A stretch of DNA of 38,805 bases, taken from positions 1 to 38,805 of the forward strand of contig JALGUJ010000033.1 in NCBI GenBank assembly GCA_029820945.1. Reading direction: 5' to 3'. Below the pieces are notes generated by a model. That model ran no database searches and was not told where the DNA came from. It was given only the letters and a program-made list of their open reading frames with translations. The stretch is from Candidatus Zipacnadia bacterium. Its GTDB lineage: Bacteria > Armatimonadota > Zipacnadia > Zipacnadales > UBA5352. Position numbers and translations under genes: made by a program. Below are positions 7,577 to 16,015 of the stretch, in pieces (the stretch's first letter is position 1; each line of letters opens with the position of its first letter).

Positions 7577-8629
7577 ATGAGAAGCCACATGCCGGATGAC
7601 GAGAAGGTTCGCCGGGGGGCACAGGGAGAGGGTCTGCACCACGGTCACCGACGGCGTGAGGATGACCGCGCGCGTTTCGACGACCTCGTGCTCAGGGCTC
7701 GGAAGGCGCTGAACGCCGAGTCGCCGCAGCTCACCGAGGTCATCGAGACCGCGGAGCAGGCCTGCCGTATCCGGCCGACGGACACCACCGCACTGACGCT
7801 GCTGGCCGAGGCCCACTTCCAGGAGGGCCGCCAGCCGCAGGAGACCGAGGAAGTCTTCGCCGCCGCGTGCCGGCACGAGCCCGCCCTGAGCTGGCACCTG
7901 ATGGCGGTGCTGGCCGACTTCTGGGTGGAGCACGGCGACGAACGCAGCGCGGAGTCTGCGCTGGGGAGGGCGGTAGAGATCGACGGCGAGGACCCGCGCT
8001 GCCATATCACTCTTGCCGAGCACCTCCTGGGCGCCGGCAGGCCGGACAAGGCCCTGGAGGTGCTGTACAACGCCCCTGAGCGGGTGCGGGAGCAGCCGGA
8101 GTTCGCCGGGCAGATCGAGGACATGGCGACGCACGTGCGCTGGCACAGGAAGCTCCAGGGCTCGCCGCTTGCGGCGCTGTCGGCCCTCCTCCGCCCCACC
8201 CGGGCGGCGTGGGCGCTGCTCGAACACCTGTGGAGCTGCGGCACCTGTCGGCGGCAGCTCCAGAACGCGCTGCGGACCCAAAACGACCTCTTGGCGCAAT
8301 TCACGGCTGGAGCACCCGTTCTCGGCGGCTCTGTAGCGTCCGTGCAGGCCACGAACACGCACGCGACCGCGCACGTGACGCTGCAACTGCATCGCGTGCG
8401 GGACGAGGCCGACAGCACCGAGTGGGCGTTTGAGGTCGAGGGCGATGCTCCGCCGGGCCGGTGGTACCTGGAGGCGTGGGCGGGTACGAACGCGGGGATC
8501 GACGTGTCGCTGGCGGTCGCCTCACTCACATCCGGATCGATCGTCTTGCCGGCGCGACTGGGGGGCAGTGCCGTGCACCCAAGGGACCTCTCCTGGAGAC
8601 TGACCCAGGCGGAGGAAGAGGGGGAGTGA
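7577..8629 (+). CDS. TPR protein with a zinc anti-sigma-like motif and a C-terminal beta domain
   Basis: The product has 350 residues. About 40-165 form three to four TPR-like helical pairs (for example AEQACRIRPTDTTALTLLAEAHF and ALGRAVEIDGEDPRCHITLAEHLL). Then H190-x26-H217-x3-C221-x2-C224 appears, in the context ALLEHLWSCGTCRRQL. That is very close to the ZAS signature of zinc-binding anti-sigma factors (H-x25-H-x3-C-x2-C). Residues about 240-345 look like a beta-sandwich. There is no transmembrane helix, so any anti-sigma role would be cytosolic. The ATG has GGGAGG about 10 nt upstream. The stop codon overlaps the start of the next gene (TGATG), implying translational coupling with the HSP90-like protein. 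An adaptor that joins the chaperone pair to a regulatory target is an inference. Confidence 0.75.
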   Translation: MRSHMPDDEKVRRGAQGEGLHHGHRRREDDRARFDDLVLRARKALNAESPQLTEVIETAEQACRIRPTDTTALTLLAEAHFQEGRQPQETEEVFAAACRHEPALSWHLMAVLADFWVEHGDERSAESALGRAVEIDGEDPRCHITLAEHLLGAGRPDKALEVLYNAPERVREQPEFAGQIEDMATHVRWHRKLQGSPLAALSALLRPTRAAWALLEHLWSCGTCRRQLQNALRTQNDLLAQFTAGAPVLGGSVASVQATNTHATAHVTLQLHRVRDEADSTEWAFEVEGDAPPGRWYLEAWAGTNAGIDVSLAVASLTSGSIVLPARLGGSAVHPRDLSWRLTQAEEEGE

Positions 8630-10464
8630 TGAGGCGCAACGAGCCGTTCCGGGTGGACGTCGAGGCGCTGATGGAGGTGCTGGAGAAGCACCTGTACTCC
8701 TCCACGCGCGTGGCGCTCCGCGAGCTCATCGCTAACGCCCGGGACGCGATCCTGCGCAGAGAACGGCGGGGCGATACCTTCGACCCGCGCATTGACCTGC
8801 GTGTCGATCCGGTGGCCGACGCTCTGTCCGTGCGCGACAACGGCCACGGGATGGACGCGCAGGAGATCGAGGACGGCCTGGCGACCATCGCCGGCAGCTA
8901 CACCCGCCTGTTGCGAGGGATCGACGGCTCCGAGCCATGGTCCGACGACACCGCTCTGTCCGGCTACTTCGGGCTGGGGGTGTATGCCTCCCTGATGCTT
9001 TCCCGCGCGGTGGTAGTCACGACCAAGACCGAGCCGGGCGACGGGGCCCTGCGCTGGACCTGCCAAGGCCGGCCCCTGACATGGAGCCTCGAGACCGTCA
9101 AGGAGCCCTGGCCGGGCCCCGGGACCGATGTGACGCTCTATCTGCTGGCAGAGCACCGCAGCACGCTCGGCCCCCCGCAGGTGCTGGCCCGGGAGGTCGC
9201 TCACTACGCGGGACTGGTCGAGGTCCCCATCCTCGTGGAGGGCCACGCGGGGTGCGTCAACCCACCGCCTCCCTGGCGGGCCGAGTGGGCCGGGGAGGCC
9301 GACTACGAGGACTTCCTGCGCCGACGCGGACTGCTTCAGGAGGACGAGAGCCCGCTCACGCTGGTGCCTCTGGAGGGCGAGCCCGGAATCGAGGGCGTGC
9401 TCTGGATCGGCCGCCGAGACGACGAGTCACCGAAGGTCGAGCTGCACGTCCGGCACCTGCGCGTCGGTCTCCTCGATGATTGCATCGGCGACGGTCTGCC
9501 GCTGGCCCACGGCGTGGTCAACTGCGGCTTCGTCCCGGTCACCCTCAGCCGCGAGGACGTAATCCGCGGCGAGCCCTTTGACCGGATGCGCAAGCAGCTC
9601 AAGGCTGCGCTCATGAGCCACCTGCGGGAGCTGAGCGAGAGAAAGCCGCGCACCTTCCACGAGATCATCGCGACTCACGGGCCGCTGCTCAAGCGCGACG
9701 CTCTCGAGGACGAGGCGACGCTCGAGGCGGTGTCGGCGGGCCTGACCGTGCCCACGGGAGTCGGCGGCAGGCCGATGAGCCTGCAGCGCCTGGCAGAGCT
9801 GGCCGGAGAGGGCCAGACCCTGTACTACATGGACGAGCCGGAGACCCAGATCGCCTACAGCTCGCTGACGGAGGCGCGCGGGATGCCGGTCGTCTCCGCG
9901 CAGAACCCGCTCGACCGGGCGCTGCTGCATCGCTTCGCGGAACAGCGGGGCCTCGACTGCCAGCGCGTCGATGTCGATGCCGAGGTGGGCGAGGGCCTCG
10001 ATGACCGGGAGGAGAGCGATTGGGCGGAGGTCGAGCAGCTCTTCGCGTCGCTGGAGCAGGAGGCGCAGATACGGATCGCCCGGATGGGGACTAATGACCC
10101 GCCTCTGTTGTTCGTTCATACTGAGCGCGACCAGATGGCGGAGTTCCTGCCGCAGGCCGAGAGGGCGGCCGAGGCGGGAGAGATCGATGCGGGCCTCGTG
10201 GAGGCGCTCAAGTTCATGACGGGACTGGAGCTGCGGCGCCCACTGGTGCTCAACATCTCGCATCCGGCCATGCTGGCGCTGCGTAGCGCGATTGAGAGCG
10301 CTGTGTCGCCCACGGATCTCAAGCTGGTGGGTCGGGCCCTTCTGGGCGCCGCCCGCCTGTATACCGAGCGGCTGACACCGGCCGAGCGCCTTCACGCGCT
10401 GGAGTGCCTGGTGAATGCAAGCCGCAGACTGCTGGAGGAGCTGGGAGGAACTGATAATGACTGA
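8629..10464 (+). CDS. Divergent HSP90/HtpG-family ATPase, paralogue 1
   Basis: The 611-residue product has the HSP90 N- and M-domain layout. N-box: ALRELIANARDAI with catalytic E32 and Mg-binding N36. G1 box: VRDNGHGMD with D70. G2: YFGLGVYASLML (113-124). The usual A-K-S-G-T lid segment is replaced by AGSYTRLLRG. In the middle domain TLSREDVI (305-312) matches the conserved N-V-S-R-E segment of HtpG, so R308 is probably the gamma-phosphate-contacting Arg. The C-terminal part does not resemble the normal dimerisation domain, although length is near HtpG (about 624 aa). The start overlaps the upstream stop by 1 nt, and the end overlaps the next HSP90-like gene by 8 nt. Likely ATP-dependent and partner-specific rather than the housekeeping chaperone. 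Confidence 0.85.
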   Translation: MRRNEPFRVDVEALMEVLEKHLYSSTRVALRELIANARDAILRRERRGDTFDPRIDLRVDPVADALSVRDNGHGMDAQEIEDGLATIAGSYTRLLRGIDGSEPWSDDTALSGYFGLGVYASLMLSRAVVVTTKTEPGDGALRWTCQGRPLTWSLETVKEPWPGPGTDVTLYLLAEHRSTLGPPQVLAREVAHYAGLVEVPILVEGHAGCVNPPPPWRAEWAGEADYEDFLRRRGLLQEDESPLTLVPLEGEPGIEGVLWIGRRDDESPKVELHVRHLRVGLLDDCIGDGLPLAHGVVNCGFVPVTLSREDVIRGEPFDRMRKQLKAALMSHLRELSERKPRTFHEIIATHGPLLKRDALEDEATLEAVSAGLTVPTGVGGRPMSLQRLAELAGEGQTLYYMDEPETQIAYSSLTEARGMPVVSAQNPLDRALLHRFAEQRGLDCQRVDVDAEVGEGLDDREESDWAEVEQLFASLEQEAQIRIARMGTNDPPLLFVHTERDQMAEFLPQAERAAEAGEIDAGLVEALKFMTGLELRRPLVLNISHPAMLALRSAIESAVSPTDLKLVGRALLGAARLYTERLTPAERLHALECLVNASRRLLEELGGTDND

Positions 10465-12544
10465 GTGGCAGAAGCACCAGATCGTGGTCAAGGCGTCGGA
10501 GATGCTGCCGCTCATGGCACGGAGCCTGTACCCGCGCCCCGAGGCGGCTCTGCGCGAGATCCTGGCCAATGCCGTGGATGCGCTGACCAAGAGGCGCTAC
10601 CTGCTCGAGGAGCAGCCCGGCGGGCAGGCTGAGGCCCTCGAGGTCCAGGTCGCCTACGACGAGAGCCGCCAGGTACTGGTGGTGACCGACACCGGGATCG
10701 GCATGGACTGGGACGACGTGATCAACTACGTCAATCAGATCGGCAGGTCAGGGACCAGAGAGTTCGGCGAGGAGTACCAGGATAGGGACTATCTGAAGGA
10801 CCTCATAGGCCAATTTGGTATCGGACTGCTGGCATGCTTCAAGCTCGGCAATGAGGTGCGCATCACCACGCGCAAGGTCGGGACCAGCCCTGAGGAAGGC
10901 GTCGAGTGGAAGGCCGAGGGGCTCACGCCCACGGCCCTGATGCGTCAGACCACGGTGCAGCAGGCCGGGACGGAGATCGAGGTGTGCGTGACGGACCGGG
11001 ACAACGCCGACTTCCTGCGCGACAACTGGCGGGACACCGTCAAGGAATACGGCGACCTGCTCCCCTACCCGATACGCGATAGGTACACGCACGAGCTGCT
11101 GAACTCCTACGGCAACGTGCCCTGGGAGACGGATGGGATGCAGGACGACGAGGAGGCGCTGAAGGACTACGTCGTCAGCCGGGCGCGTACCGTGATCAAC
11201 CCGCCCATCTGGGTGATCCCAATCACGCCCGGGGGAGTCGCGGTGCGCGGCGTCATCTACGTCCCCGACGACCCGACGTTCGTGAATCTCGACGGCGCCG
11301 TGGACCTCTACTGCAAGCGCATGCTGGTGCGCAGGAACTGCCCGGGGATCCTGCCCGATGACCTCCTCTTCTGCCACGGCGTGCTGGACGGCGCCGACCT
11401 GACCATGGTCATGAACCGGGAGGATGTCATGCGGAACTCGGAGTTCCGCAAGCTCCGCGACGAGGTGGCCCGGCAGATCTACAGCGGCCTCACCGTGCTC
11501 GCGGCACAACAGCCCCGCCAGATGGCGCAGGTGCAGCAGCTCTACGACCGCGAGATCAAGCATGGCGTGCTCAACGACCGGCGTCTGTACGACGCCCTCG
11601 GCTCCTCGCTGCGCTTCTTCACCAGTTCGCGCGAGCGCCAGACGCTGAGCGAGTACGTGCAGCAGGCCTCGCAGCGTGAGTACTGGAAGGTCGACCCCCA
11701 ATCAGAGGAGCCGACCATGGTTCCCGAGCAGGACCTGACGGCGCAGCAGCAGGACGAGCTGAACGCACTGCGCAAGACCATCATCTACGTGACCTCGTCA
11801 TCCCAGCAGGAGCGCTACCAGGTGGACCGGGTGTTGCAGCAGCGGCGCCTGCGGGCCATCGAGGTGGTGCCGCCGCCGGTGACGGCGGGCCCCGATGGCG
11901 CCAGGGCCCAGGACATCGAGGACAGCGTGGATTTCCGCGTCCTCAAGCTCTTCGCGAACAATGAGGGCCTGGAACTGATCCGCGCCGAGGACGCCTTCGA
12001 GGCCTTCCCGGATGAGCCTGACGAGCGCTTCGCGCCCATCGTGGCGCAGATGGAGGCTGTGCTGCGCGACCGCGCCGTGGATGTGCGGGTGAGCCGCTTC
12101 CTCCCGGCCGACCTGCCGGTGCTGCTGCAGTTCAAGGCGCCGGGGGCCGATGGGATGGAGCGCAAAAAGGAGCAGTTCTCGGCGGCCATCCGCGAGTTCC
12201 AGCGCACCCATGGCAATGATGCCACGCCCGATGGCCTCGAGGAGCTGCTCGAGCTGGCCGCCAAGCAGATCGAGCTGGAGGCGGGCAGGTTCGACCTGAT
12301 CATCAACGCCAACAACCCGATCGTGGAGAAGTTCGCCGAAGTCGTAGAGCAGAACGGCTTCCTCCCCGTGGACGAAAAGCATCACGTGGCCGAGAGTGTC
12401 GCGATAGAACTCTATCACTCGGCCCTGCAGTACAATGGCTACCGCCCGGACGATCGGGCGATGGGTCTGATCCTGCAGGGCCGCGTCAAGCTTCTGGATA
12501 GCCTGCTGGAACTCGCTTCCCTGGAGGCCGCCCGCCAGCCGTAG
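10457..12544 (+). CDS. Divergent HSP90/HtpG-family ATPase, paralogue 2
   Basis: The 695-residue product is closer to canonical HtpG than its neighbour. Visible are ALREILANAVDAL (E34, N38), TDTGIGMD (D78), IGRSGTREF in the lid, and DLIGQFGIGLLACF (117-123 glycine box). In the middle domain DLYCKRMLVRRN, then LLFCHGVLDGADLTMVMNREDV, aligns with the HtpG stretch ending in N-V-S-R-E, giving R321 as the ATPase Arg. It is about 70 residues longer than HtpG, mainly beyond residue 400, including an acidic, Gln-rich segment around 420-445. The ATG at 10457 overlaps the preceding gene by 8 nt, with GGAGGAA upstream, so the two chaperone-like proteins are made together and may form a heterodimer. Confidence 0.88.
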   Translation: MTEWQKHQIVVKASEMLPLMARSLYPRPEAALREILANAVDALTKRRYLLEEQPGGQAEALEVQVAYDESRQVLVVTDTGIGMDWDDVINYVNQIGRSGTREFGEEYQDRDYLKDLIGQFGIGLLACFKLGNEVRITTRKVGTSPEEGVEWKAEGLTPTALMRQTTVQQAGTEIEVCVTDRDNADFLRDNWRDTVKEYGDLLPYPIRDRYTHELLNSYGNVPWETDGMQDDEEALKDYVVSRARTVINPPIWVIPITPGGVAVRGVIYVPDDPTFVNLDGAVDLYCKRMLVRRNCPGILPDDLLFCHGVLDGADLTMVMNREDVMRNSEFRKLRDEVARQIYSGLTVLAAQQPRQMAQVQQLYDREIKHGVLNDRRLYDALGSSLRFFTSSRERQTLSEYVQQASQREYWKVDPQSEEPTMVPEQDLTAQQQDELNALRKTIIYVTSSSQQERYQVDRVLQQRRLRAIEVVPPPVTAGPDGARAQDIEDSVDFRVLKLFANNEGLELIRAEDAFEAFPDEPDERFAPIVAQMEAVLRDRAVDVRVSRFLPADLPVLLQFKAPGADGMERKKEQFSAAIREFQRTHGNDATPDGLEELLELAAKQIELEAGRFDLIINANNPIVEKFAEVVEQNGFLPVDEKHHVAESVAIELYHSALQYNGYRPDDRAMGLILQGRVKLLDSLLELASLEAARQP

Positions 12545-12563
12545 AAGTGTACAGGAGACGCCC

Positions 12564-12653
12564 GTGGGTGGCTTGCAGTATCAACCGTCGGTGGCCAAGC
12601 TGGTGGCCACAACCGGATCGTCGAAGGGGGCGGCGCTATGCTCTGGAAGTTGA
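12564..12653 (+). CDS. Possible 29-aa small ORF between the HSP90-like and 446-aa genes
   Basis: A GTG start preceded by AGGAG (12553-12557, 6-nt spacing) opens a 29-codon frame beginning MGGLQYQPSVAKLV. It ends 16 nt inside the next gene. It may be a leader peptide that couples translation to the 446-aa protein or simply chance in a 93-nt spacer. No family is recognisable. Confidence 0.25.
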   Translation: MGGLQYQPSVAKLVATTGSSKGAALCSGS

Positions 12654-13978
12654 ATGCGCTTCCCGAGTGGATAGGCGAGTGCCTCGATGGCGTCGAGTTG
12701 GCGGCGGGGGCGACTGCGTATGCCTTCGAGCTGCCATACTCCGACCGCGTGCTCATCGGCTGGTTCCTGGTCCTGCCGGCGGAGGCAGAGGTGCCGGACG
12801 ACCTGCCTCTGCTGGAGCTGCTGTGGTACGAGGGGAACGGTCGAAGGCGACGGCTCGGTCGGGACGACTGTGGCTTTCGCGGTTACCGCCTGAACCGCGT
12901 GGCGCTTGTTGTGACGTCGTACCCACGAATCGCGGACCTCTTCGAGTGTGGCCTGCCGGATCGCCTCCGAGACAGCCTCCTGGCGTTGGCGCTCGAGTTC
13001 TGTCTGGAGGGAGTACGCCGGCAGCGCCGCGAAGGCGCTTCCATCGCGCGGGATGACGAACCCGAGCTGCAGGCCACGCAGCAGTATCGCGATGTCTGGG
13101 CCTTTGTGCGGCAAGCGTTCCTCAGCGGACCGGGGAGCGTGAAGCAGTTCATGCCGCACCTGATCGAGCGTGAGGTGAGCACCCGCAGGCTGGTGGAGAG
13201 CCTGCTCGAAGCTGAAACCGAGGGCTCTGTGCGCGTCAATAGTGCGACGTGGAGGCATGCGTTGCAGATTCTGCTGCAGTTGGAAGCCGGGGCCCTCGAC
13301 GCGGCCGGGCTTGAAACGCCTGGGCCTTGGCGGCCCGGCGTTCCCGCGGCCTTGGCTCCGGCCATCGTACTCCCGGTGCCGCGTCTGGTCCATGCACCAA
13401 GCGCAAAACGCCTGGCGCCGGTGTTGCAGCAGGAGCGCGACCTGGAATTGGTGGCTTGGGTGGCCGCCAATATCGCGCCGCTGTGGGGCCTCGCCTACGG
13501 CGCTGGCGCGCAGTACTCCGGCGACGTGCATCCGCTGAACATGGTGTCGAACTCGGTTAAGCTGATCGAGATGGCGACCCCCAGCGCCCCGTGCAACCTA
13601 AATGACGCTACGATACCGCACGCCTTCAGGCGTGCCGCCGACGCGATAGGCCGGCTGGGCAGCGAACTCCGAGACGACCTGAACAGCCGTCACGAATGGC
13701 CCCTGGAAGTGGTGCTGCGCGCGCATGTGAGGGCGATGATCGGCGACGTGGAGGCCTGGATGGGGCTGCTTCCGCTCGAACGCGAGTCGATGGCGGCGTC
13801 CTACCTGCCGGTGTGGGCTGCAGGGCCAGCGGTGCCTGAGTCCCCACCGCTCTGGATCGCCAACCTCGGGCACCCCGAAGGGCTTAGGTACGCTCTCGAG
13901 ATCCTGCGCCGCGAACTGAACCTGCCTGCGAACCACAAAGTACTGGACGAGGGTCGGCGCGCCGCATTCCTGGTGTAG
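12638..13978 (+). CDS. Unrecognised 446-aa protein of the HSP90/CHAT operon
   Basis: I do not recognise this protein. The N-terminal third (about 1-115) alternates beta-like and hydrophobic segments (GVELAAGATAYAFELPYS, RVLIGWFLVLPAEAEV, RVALVVTSYPRIADLF). The middle (about 115-290) is mostly helical and charged, and the last part contains WIANLGHPEGLRYALEILRRE. There is no signal peptide, membrane helix, Walker motif or obvious catalytic triad. The ATG at 12638 has AAGGGGG 7 nt upstream. It sits between the chaperone-like pair and the CHAT protease gene, so it could be a substrate, adaptor or sensor; that is inferred from position only. Confidence 0.65.
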   Translation: MLWKLNALPEWIGECLDGVELAAGATAYAFELPYSDRVLIGWFLVLPAEAEVPDDLPLLELLWYEGNGRRRRLGRDDCGFRGYRLNRVALVVTSYPRIADLFECGLPDRLRDSLLALALEFCLEGVRRQRREGASIARDDEPELQATQQYRDVWAFVRQAFLSGPGSVKQFMPHLIEREVSTRRLVESLLEAETEGSVRVNSATWRHALQILLQLEAGALDAAGLETPGPWRPGVPAALAPAIVLPVPRLVHAPSAKRLAPVLQQERDLELVAWVAANIAPLWGLAYGAGAQYSGDVHPLNMVSNSVKLIEMATPSAPCNLNDATIPHAFRRAADAIGRLGSELRDDLNSRHEWPLEVVLRAHVRAMIGDVEAWMGLLPLERESMAASYLPVWAAGPAVPESPPLWIANLGHPEGLRYALEILRRELNLPANHKVLDEGRRAAFLV

Positions 13979-14057
13979 CGCCGCGATGGTCTGAGATAAG
14001 CGCCCGGTGGCAAGACGCGCGGGAGGCAGCGAGCACGGTGGGAGCCGGTGCACTGAC

Positions 14058-15905
14058 ATGAGCTACGGCCAATCGAGGGGAGAGATGGGCGTGCCGGAGC
14101 CGCGGACCATCATCATCACCGTGACCACGCCCGAGCCTGGCGGGTGCGACGGGCAGGTGGCTCTCGAGGTGCCGGAGGAGGGCATCGACCAGCAAGCGCA
14201 GGTGAGAGTGGGAAATAACTCGTTCCTGCCGGATGAGATGAGGGTACTCTCAGACCTGAGGCAGCCACCCGACCGCGAGCAGTGCGAAGCGGTAGGCGGG
14301 AGCCTTTGGGATGCCTGGTTGGACAACGCGGTCGGGACGAAGCTGCTCCAACTGAGGCACCTGGCCCCGGGCCTGGAGGGGGCGCGCGTAGTCATCAGCT
14401 CCGCTGACAGCCGCGTCCTGAAGCTGCCGTGGGAGCTGCTCTACGTCGAGGGCCACCACCCCGTTGCAGAGCTGAAGGCGGTGATCTGGCGGGTCCACGG
14501 CGGCATCGGCCCAAAGCCGGCCGTCGCACCGCGGGTGAAGGCCTGGTTCGGGCTGGCCTGCCCCGCCGATTGGGGCCTGCCCCCATTCGACACGTGGTGG
14601 TGCAGGGAGAGAATCCTTGAGCTGCTGCAGGAGTGGGGTGTATACGCCGATTTCGACCCGGACGACGTCTCGGAGAGCATCCGCCATGCGCCCTCGCCGG
14701 AGGACTTCAAGCGGGCGCTCCGGGAGCGCCACCTGGTCTACTTCATCGGCCACGCCGAGCCCAACCCTCCGCGCCTCGTGCTCATTGGTGACCGAGACAC
14801 GCTGGTGGGCGAGGCGCTGACCGCAAGTGAGATCGCGCGGCATATTGGCCGGGACGTCCGGGTACTGGTGCTTAACTGCTGCAGCTCCATTTCCGTGGCC
14901 CTGGCCATCTACGACTACTGGGAGCAGCATCCGGACGCCGCGCCGCCCGGCCTCCCCGTCATCGTCGCCACCCAGTGGGCGTGGCCCTGCTCGAGTGCCA
15001 TGCAGATCCACCGCGACGTCCTCGAGTCGCTCGTCCTCGGGCGCCACCGCAGCCTGACGGACGCATTGCATCAGTTCCGAGGCCGCTCCAACACCGCCTC
15101 CCCGACCGACTGGGCCGCCCCCACGATACTGGGCCCTGGCGGGTCCGGGCAGGCGGGCGAGCTGGACCTGCTCGAACGGCCGGTCCGCATGCTCGTGCCG
15201 GTGGCCTCGCAGGAGGGGCCCACGGTTGGCCCCATCGGGCTCGACGAAGGGCAGTGCCAGCACGCGCGGGAGGTCCTTGAGCAGGTCGCGGCTACGCCCC
15301 GGGGCGTTCGCGCGCTCCTGGAGGCCTTTCTCGATCAGCAACGGCACGATGCGCAGTCGCGGCTGGATCCGTTCGAGATCTACGCCTATCCGGTGACGGT
15401 GCAGATGTGGCGCCAGGTGATGGGCGACGAGGCCGGGAGCGTGAGCGGCGACCCGGCGGCGCCCGCCGCAGTGACGTACGGTCAGGCCCGGGAGTTCTGC
15501 AGGAAGGTGGGCGCACGTTTGCCGACGCGCGACGAATGGGAGAGGGCGGCGCGGGGGGATGCGCGCACCATCCTGCCGTGGACGCCCGAGGGCGAGACCG
15601 ATGACCTGGTCAACGGCTGGGTGCTCGACAATGAGCTATGCTGTAACGTCCTTGAGGCGGGCAGGGCGGGGCCGACGTCCATCTTCGACACCCAGGCGGG
15701 AGCCAGCAGCTTCGGGGTCTTCGACATGGTCGGCAACGTGGCCGAGTGGGCCTGCGATCCCCGCGAAGGCGAGGAGGGGCGCCCCATGGTCATGGGAAAA
15801 GGCTTCAAGTATCCCCTGCTCGCTAACATCCCCTCGTTCGCCTGGGCACCCGGCGGGGACCTCGAACGCCATCGCTACGGTTTCCGCTGCGTGCGAGATC
15901 TGTGA
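14058..15905 (+). CDS. CHAT caspase-like protease fused to an FGE-sulfatase-type domain
   Basis: The product has 615 residues. A CHAT domain covers about 95-365: LKLPWELLYVEG marks its start, the catalytic His is H232 in VYFIGHAEP, and the nucleophile is C275, the second Cys of VLVLNCCSS. After a linker (about 365-430), an FGE-sulfatase/C-type-lectin-like domain runs from about 435 to the end: YAYPVTVQMW, ARLPTRDEWERAARG (486-500), FGVFDMVGNVAEWACD (about 552-567) and terminal YGFRCVRDL. The Cys pair used by true formylglycine-generating enzymes is not visible, so the domain is probably a binding or structural module. CHAT proteases act as effectors in type III-E CRISPR (Csx29) and bacterial gasdermin operons. 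Start choice between ATG 14058 and ATG 14085 (GAGGGGAG just upstream) is uncertain. This is the last gene of the operon and the likely effector. Confidence 0.85.
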   Translation: MSYGQSRGEMGVPEPRTIIITVTTPEPGGCDGQVALEVPEEGIDQQAQVRVGNNSFLPDEMRVLSDLRQPPDREQCEAVGGSLWDAWLDNAVGTKLLQLRHLAPGLEGARVVISSADSRVLKLPWELLYVEGHHPVAELKAVIWRVHGGIGPKPAVAPRVKAWFGLACPADWGLPPFDTWWCRERILELLQEWGVYADFDPDDVSESIRHAPSPEDFKRALRERHLVYFIGHAEPNPPRLVLIGDRDTLVGEALTASEIARHIGRDVRVLVLNCCSSISVALAIYDYWEQHPDAAPPGLPVIVATQWAWPCSSAMQIHRDVLESLVLGRHRSLTDALHQFRGRSNTASPTDWAAPTILGPGGSGQAGELDLLERPVRMLVPVASQEGPTVGPIGLDEGQCQHAREVLEQVAATPRGVRALLEAFLDQQRHDAQSRLDPFEIYAYPVTVQMWRQVMGDEAGSVSGDPAAPAAVTYGQAREFCRKVGARLPTRDEWERAARGDARTILPWTPEGETDDLVNGWVLDNELCCNVLEAGRAGPTSIFDTQAGASSFGVFDMVGNVAEWACDPREGEEGRPMVMGKGFKYPLLANIPSFAWAPGGDLERHRYGFRCVRDL

Positions 15906-15922
15906 CTCGGCGGCGGCGCCTC

Positions 15923-15963
15923 CGGGGCTTGAAGCCCGAGCGTCCCGGCCCCGAGTCGGGGCC
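15923..15963. terminator. Tandem hairpins between convergent genes
   Basis: GGGCT-TGA-AGCCC (15925-15937) is followed by GGCCCCG-AGT-CGGGGCC (15947-15963). They lie between the stop of the CHAT gene and the stop of the convergent HEAT-repeat gene, where a bidirectional terminator is expected. No T tract is present. Confidence 0.5.
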
Positions 15964-16015
15964 CTCGACGGCTATTGCCTGGCGCAGTCGCCTGCTCCAC
16001 GAGGCCGGTCATCGC

